From: Drechslerella dactyloides
Taxonomy: Eukaryota > Ascomycota > Orbiliomycetes > Orbiliales > Orbiliaceae
Length of the DNA: 64,000 nucleotides
Assembly: GCA_020064725.1 (NCBI GenBank)
Contig: JAGTWJ010000008.1
Location: forward strand, 434,001 to 498,000
Direction: 5' to 3'
The notes beneath the pieces were generated by a model that was not told where the DNA came from, searched no databases, and saw only the letters and a list, made by a program, of their open reading frames with translations. The position numbers and the translations under genes are program-made. Shown piece by piece: positions 1 to 10,990 of this stretch. Numbering within the stretch: position 1 is the stretch's first letter; every line of letters begins with the position of its first letter.

Positions 1-1340
1 GGTATGCGTCTACACACTCGCCGAAGCATTGACAGCGTGCACGGGGATGTTACTGGCCGGGGCCTTCAGCGCTGATGTGATTATGCCTGGCAGATATATC
101 CCTGGGTACAAGGGGCTCGGGGCTATAGCACGAGACTATATTTAACCTGAGGATCGCACACCAGTATGCCTAGTGTATCAAAATTGTGCGAGAAATCAAC
201 GTGCCTTCCAACTTTGCAATGATACGTTGCCGTCACATCGGCGTCTACCTCAAACAGGCTGGTCACAACGGATACACGCATCTGGGATCGGATCAAGCCA
301 CTGCTTCAATCTATCATTAAATTGACAAGTTGCACTCCGTGCGTCTAACTTTCATCAAGGCTGTCCCCGTCGTGCAGACAGGCGCCGGCAGACACACCCG
401 CATCGGTGCGCAACCGTGTATGCGTACATCTCGATATTCACATATGAGGAGGGTGATGGCTAATCACGGGTCCCCTGCCTTATAAGCTTATCAGCGGCGC
501 ATATGCACATATATGTGCGCGTACATGTATGCACCTGAACTTCCTCGTCCTTAGTTATCACGTCGCATTGCACACGCAATTATATCCAAGATTGCACAGG
601 TGAGTAAGATTTTGACGGTGCATGAAACCACCGCAGTGTTAGAGTAGACGGCCACGCCACCAAGTGATCAAACAGTCCATAGGTGCATGTATACGCTCTA
701 ACAAGACCAGCCATTTCCAGAGCTCGCTAGGACTGCTTAGCGTCGACTAGGAGAAACTCAAGAGCGAAAGGACCGAGGGACAAAAAAATGGTCAGACCAG
801 CCAGCCACCGCAATCAATTCCGCTGCTAAGCATGTATACTCGAGATATAAAATGTTTCGCCTTGCAACCCAGGTCAGGCCTGCTTGTTTCTTGTTATAAC
901 TACCCCTCCCGCCGGCGGACGGAACGCACGACGCTTCGCATAATTCTTCGCCGGTCACGCTTGTCGAAAGAGGCACCCTGCATGCGAAAACCCTCGCGTC
1001 CAGGTTGCAGCCCAAAACGTGGCAGCGGGCGCAAGCCTAATTTCGGCCCTAGGTAATTTTTTGGCGACTTAGCTGGGTGCCGCGGCCTTCGTTTCGGTGC
1101 TAGAAGGCGTCGATTCGGCGTGTGTCGAAAATGTTTTGTCATGATACCGTAATTCGTCGGCGCGCAAAAATACCACATGACATACTGCGTTGCGTTTGAT
1201 ACTTCGGCCAAGCATGCCTAAGCACCGTGTTAGTCATCTCGACGCGTCCCGTGAGTCGATCGAGGGCTGAAGCTGAAGCTGTGACTCCCCACGACATCGA
1301 CGCGACTTCTCCGAGGTTGTATAAAGAACCCGTCCGGCGG
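1..1340. other. Intergenic region upstream of the NADAR gene
   Basis: No gene is recognised here. The open frames are short, overlap on both strands and resemble no family I know. The frame of the next gene stays open upstream to about 1227, but the first in-frame ATG is at 1341. The stretch probably holds promoter and 5' untranslated sequence of the NADAR gene plus unassigned DNA. Confidence 0.5.
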
Positions 1341-1484
1341 ATGCTTCGACGGCTGCCCTTTAGTCTGATACTGCTGAACAAACCCCTCGCCGTGAACGTC
1401 TACTCCGTAACCCTGCGCAGGCAATATCGAGCCCGATATATCTCCACCGAATCGCCAATCGTGATCTCATTGGCGGGAAGCAAG

Positions 1485-2651
1485 ATGGCTGCAGCATCCG
1501 CAAGTTCGAGCAACACGCAAGTTGACACGAGTGGCCCGATTTTCTTTTGGAAACCGGAACAACCGGACGGATACTTGGGGCAATGGTATCGCTCGCCTTT
1601 CGTCGACACGCTGGAAGACGGAACCAAAGTGGAGTACCGCAACTGTGAGCAGTGAGTACATACATTGATTAGCTCTGCGCCTTCTTTTTGTGGCTTGATC
1701 GTGCGAACTAGGGCGGTGCATGCACATGTATACGAGGGATTTTCTTCTCGGTTTATATCTCGAATCCGGAAATATTTCTGAACCCGCCGCTTTGGGTGAA
1801 GCGGGTGGTTATTCCGGCACCGAGAGAAGCCATGTAGACACCCTGCTAACCGATCCCATCTTCGGGCCGATAGGTACATGATGCATCAGAAAGGTAAAAC
1901 CCGCTTTAACGATTTTCATTTGTGACATTTTCGAGAAAAACGAAGAAAAACGGAAAAGACCAAGCTATTGTACTATTTTAGCGAGGTGATCAGAATCGGC
2001 AGAACGCCACGATTCTCCCTCCGAGTGCCCCAATTAATACATGCAGGGACCAATGCATGCAATTTTTATATGTCACATCTGTGAGCTGTACAAGATCTCG
2101 TTACTGATCAAACTCGCTTTGTGGCTGCCTTGCAGGAGTTCTCTTCGCACCAGACCATCCTGTTACGGCAGATATTCTGGCAGGAAACCACGGCCCAAAG
2201 GCCATTAAGGACCTAGGACGACAGGTACCGGATTTTGACCAGGATATCTGGAACAAAGAGCGTTATAAAATTGTGGTCAAGGCGAACTATCTCAAGTTCA
2301 CACAGAACGAAGAGCTAAAAACTCAGCTATTAGCAACCGGTGATAGAGAGATAGTAAGCCGCATTACCTTTTATTCTGCAGGGACAATGTGGCTGTCGCC
2401 TTTTAGTGTGGCTGCAGATAACGGCTACTGGCTTGACCCTGCTTGCTATACTTATAAAAGCGAATATGTTTGTTAATATAGTTTCCCGTGGATAGGTCGA
2501 AGCCTCGCCCCGGGATAGGATCTGGGGAGTAGGATTTGGCGCTGTAAACGCCCCGAAAAACCGGGCGAGGTGGGGTTTGAACTTACTGGGCAAGGCTCTG
2601 ATGGATGTGAGAAAACAAATCCGAGAAGAAGAGGGAACAAAGAAAGCTTAG
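1485..2651 (+). CDS. NADAR domain protein (DUF1768/YbiA-like N-glycosidase fold)
   Basis: Four exons are read: 1485-1651, 1874-1893, 2136-2353 and 2496-2651, giving 186 aa. The protein has the NADAR signature. It starts with FFWKPEQPDGYLGQWYRSPF, then NCEQYMMHQKG, NHGPKAIKDLGRQVPDFD, WNKERYKIVVKANYLKF, and ends with DRIWGVGFGAVNAPKN and WGLNLLGKALMDVR. NADAR proteins cleave N-glycosidic bonds: YbiA/RibX types act on early riboflavin intermediates, and others remove ADP-ribose from guanine in nucleic acid. The substrate here is not known. Exon 2 is only 20 nt but is required to give the conserved CEQYMMHQK segment. The ATG at 1485 has a good context (A at -3, G at +4). An in-frame ATG at 1341 would add 48 residues rich in Arg and Ser that resemble a mitochondrial presequence. 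Introns of 142-242 nt are long for this window. Confidence 0.82.
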
Positions 2652-4943
2652 GAGGCATGACGAAGTTCTGGCGAAAACGCCGTTTTCACAGGATGCAGGA
2701 CTTGGGCGGACCGGACAATGTAGCTAAGTGCTTCATTATTGTGCCGAAGATTTGAATTCGGGTTCCAAAGGCCGCGAGCTTTCTGGAACTTGGCAGAGGG
2801 GATATTCTGCTTCAAAGGGTCTCGCCATTGCGACGTCGGATTTTAGCATGGTGAATCGAGATATTAGCTAGCTGTCGTTTAAAGCCCTGCATTTAGGAAC
2901 CTATGCCGCTGCTTCCCGCATATAATTGGGCTTCAAGCCGTATTCTAGAGCAGTGTAGGCTTCCAAACATTATCCCCTTTCGTCGGTTTCGTCGGTGACT
3001 TCTGAAGTGACGTGGCTCGGTTGGGTTAGAGAATCCTCTCGCTAGACGCCTTCGACGCCTTTTGTTCCGCTTCTCGAGCTTGAGGCGTCGGGCTTGAGCT
3101 GGCGTGCAGTGTCGACAGAATCCTAACGGACTTATGCTAGGCTGAGCATTCGGGAGATGTATAGCCCAGGATTGATCCGATTATAGCTACCTCTGGCGGT
3201 TCTCGCGGCAAGTCCAAATATTTCAAGGATGCATACTATTTGCTGATGTAGAGTAATCCCGTAGACGCATACTAGTCTGTTCTCATCTGACCTTCGACCC
3301 CTTCGTCAATCGAGTTTCTTCATTCAACTCTGCCCAAAATGCAAAAACGATACGTGAGTATAGTAAATTTATAAACTCAGCCTAGCTAGTATCTGCCCGG
3401 CATTCAGTCACACCACCTTCCTCTACAGTATTGCTCACTGATATCGTTCGATGCCTTTGGGAACGGGATCTAAATTCCATTCAATATAAGGAAGGAGGAT
3501 CTTCGCCCGCAAAGGGGTCTCGTATGCTGATGCAGAGCCTTGTCAGCGTTTCATAGTCCCGCTACTCGCCAATATGCTCTCTGTAAATATACATCTACAA
3601 ATATCTATTATAGAAAATATGTACATATGTTGACTTGCTGGCCACTGGGTATATTCCGGCGTCTGCTCCGAGACCAGGTATCTTCAACGAAACGCGAAAT
3701 CTGCATTCAGAAATGCCTCTAGTAGACTTGAGAGTAGTACGCAGCCCCGTATTTAGGAGGCAGTCCTTCAAGGACTCTGCTCCAGCTCTCATGGCTTATA
3801 GAATCAAGGCCACTCCAGAATCTAAATCACAGCATGGATTGTTATGTTACACATGTCCAGGCTTGCCAGGATGCCTCAAAGAAGCTTGCTGGCACGGGCA
3901 TGTATATCATTTTTTTACACAGTAAGATATAAAAATCACTTGCCTTCTTTGGCATTGTTGAGCTATATACGTGTGAAATCGTCGATATCGTCAACAGAGT
4001 ATAGTACGTCTGTGGGTCTAGAAATTTATCGCAGTTATTACTTAAGCTGCGGACAATGGCCAGCGAAGCTAGAATATGAGATCGGCTAACATCCGAACTT
4101 GATGAGACAATCCACATGTATAGGTAGCGTAATGGACTCTATCCATACTCAAAATCTGCCCTAGCCCCTCGTCCCTTTCACTTCGAGGGCCAAGTATGTA
4201 TGTACGGCGATTACGGTACAACTCTATAGCTCTGTCTGTTTGCTATCGTAACTTTGGCCTACGAGGTGAAATACGACTTTGAGATTATTTGTTTTGATTC
4301 TGTAGTTACCGTTAGCTTAGTACTATAGTGACAGCTCGTCTGGAATGCTAGAAGTTGGGCATGATAACTACGACAGCTCCGATCAACTAGCCGCATACGC
4401 TATCACAGTATTTGAATTGATTCCGGAGTCACATCTACCTAGCTGTGGTAGACAATGGTAGAGAATGTAACGTAATAATAATGTGTAAATTGAATATGAT
4501 GCTCGAATGTCGTAGCCTTTGTAGTCCCGCGGCCTATTGCTCCGGAGCTCATGTATCGAAGCTACTTGCGAATCTGGTTGTAACAAGCGTAAGCATCGGT
4601 CTACACCGCTTGCGGCACCCTTTATTTTCTGGCATTGGTGTAAACGCGTTTATTCCAGAGCTGGGAATACTGCCTAGGCGCCTGGATGAATTATAGAACT
4701 GTGTACTAAAATATACGCTTTGAAGATGTTGACGCAAAGCTTAGTTTATAACGTTTAAGCACAAGGCATCCAAGCTATCTCATCGGCCGAGATGGGAACG
4801 GTGTTGTGCTACGAGCGAGCCGACGCTAGCTATAATTCGCAGGCATGTCAACTTCACTCTTAAAGTCCACCAACTCGTCGTGATCTAACGACACATCGCG
4901 CCCGCCCGACGCCGATAAGCGTGTCTACCCGAATCCGGCCACG
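2652..4943. other. Intergenic region between the NADAR gene and hbrB
   Basis: About 2.3 kb with no recognisable gene. All open frames are under 100 codons, overlap each other on both strands and match no motif I know. No tRNA-like B box in a foldable context was seen. The last few hundred bases before 4944 are expected to carry the hbrB promoter. Confidence 0.5.
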
Positions 4944-6661
4944 ATGCCTCCTGTTGGTCCTCACCGCAGACACCAGCGCACCCCCGCGCTGACCCGCTCC
5001 CCGTCCGCCGACTCGTCCTCCGACTCGTCAACGTCGACCGCGAACACGATCGTGTCGTCCTCGCAAGGCGTAGTTCGCCTGAGCCGCAACAATGAGCAGG
5101 GTGCCGGATATTTTGAGCCGTCGCTGACAACAACCTCGCAGGTGGCTGCCGCCGCTGCTATTGCGCGGGAGTCCGCGAGGAAGCATTCGCAGTCAGATCC
5201 GTCGCCACCCTCGACGGCTGGCGCGAGTTCGCCGATGCCGATGAGCGCCGCTGGAGCTGCGGCTCTTGCCGCCATGCCCAAGATGGACCGTGGACTCTCG
5301 AGCGGGGCGGAGAAGGAGAAGGAGAAGAAGGAGTCTAAGATGAAGATATTCTCAAAACCGCTTCGCGCAGCACAATCAGCGCAAGCGAGGAATGCGGAGC
5401 AAAAACCGCTGCCGTCGCCGTCGAAGTTGGGTGCGCCTCTACCCCGGATACCATCGAGCGTGTCCAATCCCGATGGGAGTCGGCGGCCGTCCTTTACGTC
5501 CACCATATCGGATACGCTGTATTCCAGTTCGCCGCCGACATCCTCGCATAGCCATAAGCATCATCTTCTGTTGAGAGGAAGGAAGGAGCAGCCGTTATCC
5601 AGCGCCAATTCGAACTCGAAACTAGTTGCGGAGGGCTCTAGCATATACAGTTTCAATCCTAGCAGTCCATCGGCTGCGAACTTCGCAGTATCCACCACTG
5701 TCACTGCTGGTCAGAAAACTCTAGTGACGAACGCCGATATAAAGCATGTGGTCGGCGTGGTGTCGGGTAAAGACAAAGACGCAGTTGGGGAACAAGTTCT
5801 TGAAGAAGTGTGGCCGCTCTTGAAATCTAGAGTGCTGCCATTATTTGCGGGTGAAGGGTTGCGAACGCCAGTCGAAGACTTGAATAAGCTGGTCATGTAA
5901 GTCTTGCTCCTGACACCATTCGCAGTTGGCATTTATTAAAACTTGGAGTAGTGTACACATCAAACGTCAGGTAGAGAAGAAGGCTGCGATATTGTTAATC
6001 GACGATGTCCAGATGCTCCTGGATCACGGAATGGCTCTTCTTGACAATTCTTCATCGTCATTATCAAAACTCACGGACGTTCGTCTTATTCCACGACTCG
6101 TCGAAATCTGGAACTTTGTCTTCAGCACCGTACTTCCATATTTCGAGGCAGTATTCCTGCCCCTCCAACAGGAGTTCAAGGGCATTGGGACGGTACTGAG
6201 CGCGCGAGAAGCCCGAGAGCTATGGGGAGCAGCCGACCAAAGACTCGATCTACGTCGAATGACACTCACCAGCTACCGAGATACTATAATCCTGCCATTG
6301 TACAGCAGACTTCACAGTAGGAAAACTACCAAGTCCGTCGAATCAAACACATTGTATATACTAACGCTGTCTCTTAGCTATCTTTTCAAAACTACAGCTA
6401 GATTTTGACGCTCTGCCGAATGTTACCGAAACCGTGGGTCGGGTGCTGCAATGCGTCAGCGTGCTTGCCTCGCTTCTTTCGAACGACGACAAGCAAGCGA
6501 AGATGGACGAGCTGGCGAAGACGATGAAGCATAACTGGCTGAGCCGTGGGAGGACCGGACGGAACAGACATGGCTTCGTTGGTACTCGGGCACGCGCCCT
6601 CGGGAGCGCCAACTCGCTGAATTCCAACCACAGCTTCGAAAATCTGATGATGGCTGAATAG
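4944..6661 (+). CDS. hbrB: HbrB-like TORC2 subunit (Bit61/PRR5 family)
   Basis: Three exons, 4944-5896, 5952-6316 and 6378-6661, give 533 aa. The first 250 residues are low-complexity, rich in Ser, Pro and Ala with a KEKEKKESK stretch. The HbrB domain follows, from about residue 265. It includes HVVGVVSGKDKDAVGEQVLE, VHIKRQVEKKAAILLIDDVQ, LIPRLVEIWNFVFSTVLPYF, LPLQQEFKGIG and, across the second splice, LPLYSRLHTIFSKLQLDF. The end carries FVGTRARALGSANSLNS. HbrB-family proteins (yeast Bit61/Bit2, animal PRR5/Protor) are accessory subunits of TOR complex 2 and affect hyphal branching in Aspergillus. Introns are 55 and 61 nt, and the second has a CTAAC branch site just before its acceptor. Family and gene structure are well supported; the TORC2 role is inferred from the family. 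Confidence 0.88.
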
Positions 6662-8232
6662 CCGCTGCGATTTATCGGCCTTTTAGGCCACTACGCCCCC
6701 CCCCCCCCCCCGATAATCAAAAATATAACACGCGGCCTTCATCTAGAATGTATGTCATTGAAGTCCTGAAACAATCTCGAGTCATGGTATTCGGCGACAG
6801 TTGTCGACTTGGGTCTTGCCATCCATCCACATATACAACTCGAGTCGATCTCCATTACTTCTTATAGTTGGGGATCCCGTTCGTTATCTTGCTGCAAGCC
6901 TCTAACCGTTCGACCAACTGATCGCGGTCCCACAGCGAGTTCGCTGTATCAACGGCTATACACCCAACGACAGCCGAAACACCTCACAACTACCGGCCTT
7001 CATAGCCGTTCTTTACCCTTGCAATTCCACAGCCAACCTTATCTAACCTGGCTGTCTACCTGATTGGCTATATCACTGGATGACAAAAAATGTCGCACGT
7101 GGCGCTGTCTCCTCTGAGACATGAAAAAACAACTTACCTATGCGGATTTCACTCGCTCACACTCCTGGCGATTGGGTACCGCTGCGAGCTACAGGCAGCT
7201 AGCGGCCGGCGGGTGTAACACGGACGACCATCCGAACAAGCTGCCCCCTCGCTCCAGCGAGCATGTCACAATGCCTTGCATGACCGTATCATTCATTTCT
7301 GCGGAGCGCCGCGTCGCCCCCGGAGGATGTGGAGAGCCGAATGGTGATAGCGGTAGCATGGGTACATACATTTATGCACAGATGCTCCCCTGTCATGCAC
7401 GCTTGTTGATTCATTGGCTGGCTGGATTACTGGTCGGTTGGTCTGATTGACTCAGAGAGGCCGCCGGCCATGTGGTGCGACATTGCACTCTGTTGGATGT
7501 TTTTGCGCAACGTGGTACAGCTGTCTGAGCGACTATTGCGGTGCACTTTAGAGGATCCAGCGGCTCTACGGTTTCCTGGACGGTCTGGTGAGTGGCCAGG
7601 GGTCGCCATTCCTGAGCTGCACGGGAAAAGGAGGAAGGGAGGGATGGATGAACGGAGACAGGATGAAGCTTGTGTGACTGTCTGATGCTCCTGGACAGGT
7701 GTACATGTACCCGGAGAAGAGCTTATCGACGGCGGGTTATTTGACCAACCGGATTTGTGCGGGCTTGTGCGACGGAATGAATTGGGATGCTGAGATTTGA
7801 GGGTGGGCTAAACATATGTCAGTAGGTATATACCCGGTATGCAGTACGTATCTTAGCGGCGGACATTGCATTGTACCTTATGGGATATTTCAAATGTAAG
7901 CTATAGTCTGCGTGATAGCTCGACGCCGGTGGCACTACAGTGTACAAACATACGCATGATATATATTGGTCACGTCAAACCTATATCTATAGAGTTTTCC
8001 TCCAGTTGCCCAGTTGTGGAGACGCGGGCGACGTCTGTCCGCGTGCGAGATGGTATCGATATTAGGCAAATTGCAACTACCATACCGTCGTCGCACAGGC
8101 GACAAATCGTAACTTCAACAACGTACACCCGGTGACGCCCGCTCATCGCCTCGGATACACAGGCAGCCCCTAGGCAAGCTTAGCTTAGGCCGTATCCGTC
8201 TACGGGTCTCGATCAGGGCGAAACGGCCAGCC
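6662..8232. other. Intergenic region between hbrB and NRK1
   Basis: About 1.6 kb with no recognisable coding sequence. It begins with the presumed hbrB 3' untranslated region, which has a short GGCC-TTTTA-GGCC inverted repeat at 6678-6690 followed by a 16-nt C run. Frames in the middle, for example 7121-7450, have no family motif. The last 300-400 bases should contain the NRK1 promoter. Confidence 0.5.
6696..6711 (+). repeat. Poly-C tract (16 nt) 3' of hbrB
   Basis: An uninterrupted run of 16 cytosines lies 35 nt after the hbrB stop codon, just after a GGCC inverted repeat. It may be part of the transcribed 3' end. Its exact length could be affected by sequencing error. Confidence 0.9.
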
Positions 8233-9350
8233 ATGGCAGCGCCAGCGTCCTCGAATTCGGCAATTTGCATTGCAATATCAGGTTTGTGCTACCACACACG
8301 CACCCAGTCCACGTGGAGATAGTTGGGGTCACGATACATTGGCCATATACAGGCGCTGAGATTGATGTCTATATACCAAATACGGGAGTCGAGCTGCTGA
8401 TTAATGCGATACGATATAATATAATAGGCCCCTCATCCTCCGGCAAGACGTCGCTATCCCGCCTCCTTCGCGCCGCCTTCACTTCCAAGTCATTAGCATC
8501 TCCCACCGCCCCGCCGATAGCCTGCACTATCCTTCACGGTGACGACTTCTACATCCCGGACTCGCAGCTGCCGCTCGTGTCCCTCGGTGGCGACGACAGC
8601 GCCGAGAAAGTCCAAGACTGGGACTGCCCCGAGGCCCTCGACTTCACCCGCTTTCTCACCAGCGTGCGGCACGCAAAGACGCACGGCGGCCGTCTGCCGG
8701 ACGATCATGTGTCCTACGAGACGACGCACGCCGTCGGCGTCGAGGAGAGTATCGCGCGGTTTCTAGCCGCGGATACCGGCGCGGGCACCGATAGGATCGT
8801 GGAGCTGGAGAGGCGCGTGCTCGCGTGGTTGGGCAGCATGGAGGTTGCGAGGGGGTCTAAGGTTGAGACGGTGGTGATTGTGGATGGGTTCCTGCTTTTC
8901 GGCGAGGGAGTGCCGGAGGCGCTGCAGGCGGAGTTTGATATCAAGCTTATGATCCGGACTCCGTACGAGAAGGTGAGCTAGCCATGGGCCCTCCTAGTTC
9001 ATTACCGATATCTTCATACCTTTTTGATATATACACGAGTGGATATCGACGAGGACGAAGCTAATATACGGCCATCTTAAATCCACCAGGCGAAAAAGCG
9101 CCGCGAAGAACGCGCAGGTTATACTACAATGGAGGGCTTCTGGCACGACCCTCCTGGCTATTTTGAGCTGCTCGTCTGGCCCGCGTACGTCAAGCAGCAC
9201 AGCTACCTGTACGAGAACGGCGACATGGACGGCGGCGTGCTGACGGCTGCGGCTCTGGACCGCGGGATCCGCACGCCGCGGACGACGGACCAGACGCTGA
9301 TGGAGACGCTGGAGTGGGCTGTTAGCACGCTGGAGGGGACGAGGTTGTAG
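8233..9350 (+). CDS. NRK1: Nicotinamide riboside kinase
   Basis: Exons 8233-8281, 8428-8972 and 9090-9350 give 284 aa. The first exon encodes MAAPASSNSAICIAIS, and splicing completes the Walker A loop G-P-S-S-S-G-K-T (residues 17-24). Further family features are LHGDDFYIPD, the metal/substrate-binding DWDCPEALDF, the core strand VVIVDGFLLFGEGVP, the lid-like KKRREERAGY and FWHDPPGYFELLVWPAYVKQ. The enzyme phosphorylates nicotinamide riboside (and probably nicotinic acid riboside) to the mononucleotide in the cytosolic NAD salvage pathway. The start was chosen because the upstream frame of exon 2 has no P-loop beginning, whereas the ATG at 8233 joins cleanly to it. At 284 aa it is longer than yeast Nrk1, which is usual for filamentous fungi. 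Confidence 0.92.
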
Positions 9351-9463
9351 CTGCGTGGATACATATATGCGTGCGAGTGTAGATTTCGTAGACATCTGTT
9401 TATAGAGATATCTTATAAGGGTAAACACGATTGTTACTAGAGGAAGCTGGTGCTAGCGCGCAC

Positions 9464-9524
9464 ATTCAATCGGATTGCGCCGATTGGATTTGGATTGAAT
9501 CCGTATTATTATATGCATATAATA
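9464..9524. other. Inverted repeats in the convergent NRK1/acidic-ORF spacer
   Basis: Two structures sit in the 277-nt spacer between the 3' ends of NRK1 (+) and the acidic ORF (-). One is a set of nested inverted repeats with outer arms 9464-9471 and 9493-9500. The other is a perfect 18-nt AT-rich palindrome at 9507-9524 centred on ATGCAT. Such elements could serve 3'-end formation for both converging transcripts, but this is inference. Confidence 0.4.
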
Positions 9525-9627
9525 TATGTTCCTATTGAAGCTGCGCGTAAGGTGAGGGTAGGTTGGTATCGATAAAACCACCCCCACTGCATTCATCATG
9601 TCGACAAGATAAAAACATCTGTTAACG

Positions 9628-10233
9628 TCAGAGCTGCAACCACCAGTTGGGACTCAGCTTGACGCCCTCTCCTCTCTCCTCTCGCTCCTCCTCCTCCTCC
9701 TCCTCCTCTTCTTCCTGTTGATCCTCTTGTTCGTCGTCGCTATCGTCATCGTCATCCTTCTCATCCTCTTCGTCTTCTGACTGCTCTTCTTCTTCCTCTT
9801 CAGCTTCGCTGTCGCCGTCCTCTTCCTCGTCGCTATTATACTCATCCTCCACGCTTGAAGCTTCGTAATACTCCCGCGACGTACCCACTAGAGTATCGCC
9901 ACTCGCAGTAAGATCCGCCTCCTCGTCATCAGCCCCCTCTTGAACAACAACAGACGGCAGCGTCGCAACCGGCTCCTGTCCGCACACCATCGCCTGCAAT
10001 AACGCACTTTCTACCGCCATAGCCGCCATCCGGGCAGCTATAGTTGCACTCTCGCGCGTCCAATAACTCTGAGACCGCTTCCTAAAACCCAGCCTTTCCC
10101 GTTCCAACGCCGGCCCCATGGGCAGATCCAGATCCATCGACGGCGACACCGGCTTCTGCCGCTGCAAAGCAGAAGCGCGCTGTCGTCTGGCTAATTCCTC
10201 GACGCTGAGTCTGTTGAAGGCATCAAGCGGCAT
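9628..10233 (-). CDS. Hypothetical acidic protein directly downstream of LSM1
   Basis: An uninterrupted frame of 201 aa. The N-terminal half has MPLDAFNRLSVEELARRQRA and an Ala/Met-rich helix-like part, ATIAARMAAMAVESALLQAM. The C-terminal half is almost only Glu, Asp and Ser, encoded by CTC/TCC-type triplet repeats on the + strand, and ends NWWLQL. I do not recognise a family. Its ATG lies 18 nt after the LSM1 stop codon and in the same frame, which is unusually close for two independent fungal genes. It may be a separate short gene, an extension reached by stop readthrough, or one reached by rare removal of a 45-nt in-frame segment across the stop. Acidic low-complexity frames can also be chance, so expression evidence would decide. 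Confidence 0.4.
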   Translation of the reverse strand: MPLDAFNRLSVEELARRQRASALQRQKPVSPSMDLDLPMGPALERERLGFRKRSQSYWTRESATIAARMAAMAVESALLQAMVCGQEPVATLPSVVVQEGADDEEADLTASGDTLVGTSREYYEASSVEDEYNSDEEEDGDSEAEEEEEEQSEDEEDEKDDDDDSDDEQEDQQEEEEEEEEEEREERGEGVKLSPNWWLQL

Positions 10234-10251
10234 GAAGGGGTTGATTCCGGA

Positions 10252-10990
10252 CTACAGAATCAACTCGTTCTCGGCCTCGAAGCCGAGGCCGTGCAGCTTG
10301 CGGGCTTTCTTTTTCTCCTTTTGCTTTTTGTGGGCCGATTCCGCGCGTTGGGCGTCGTAGATTTCGTCGACGGTTGCTTGCTTTAGCGGCAGGTCGTCTT
10401 CTTTGTCGAGGTCCTGCAGGGTATAAACATATCCGAGGTTAGCGCCATATTTCGTGATGATTGCACCCGACAGGATATATGCAGTTTGATTATCCGGGGT
10501 ACGCACAATTTCACCCAGGAGCAGCACGTTCTCGCCGCGGACAATGTAGCAGCCGCGCGGGACGTCAGCGTATAAATCGTCGGAGTACAGTCTTTCAACA
10601 GTATCCTGGAGCACAAGGTTCGCTAGTAACCGCATCACCACCGTCAGCGTCACTGATCCCACGATATTCACATGCAGCGGATATGGAGCCGGAGCTCAGG
10701 CCGAGGAGGGTGGAGAGGGTACGGACCATATTGATCGTAGCTTCGTAACGTGCCAATGAGCTTCCTACCGTCGCGTAGGACGATGACAAGCTTCTCTGCG
10801 CGGGAGGTATAGTTAGCTCTCGTTCTGTTCACGACTGTCTTGCTTGCTAGCTGCGGCTCAACTACGCCACGCCATGCCGGCCGGGGGTTGACTGCGGCCG
10901 ATGCTACGTACTGTCCGTCAGATCCAGCAGCTGCGCGCCCGTCGTGAAGACCTGCGGCGGCAGCTGCTCCGAGAGGACTGGAACGTCCAT
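10252..10990 (-). CDS. LSM1: Sm-like protein Lsm1 (cytoplasmic Lsm1-7 complex)
   Basis: Exons on the minus strand are 10990-10912, 10795-10727, 10622-10507 and 10413-10252, giving 141 aa. Residues 16-90 form the Sm fold: FTTGAQLLDLTDKKLVIVLR, DGRKLIGTLRSYDQYANLVL, then YADVPRGCYIVRGENVLLLG, the Sm2 motif. The tail DLDKEDDLP and ALQ/AQ-type helix, ending GLGFEAENELIL, agrees with fungal Lsm1. Lsm1 gives the Lsm1-7 ring its cytoplasmic role: with Pat1 it binds oligoadenylated mRNA 3' ends and promotes decapping. The last intron (10414-10506, 93 nt) is in frame and has no stop, so retention would insert 31 residues. I remove it because the family has GE(I/V)DLDK at this point. An acidic ORF follows in frame after the stop. 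Confidence 0.9.
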
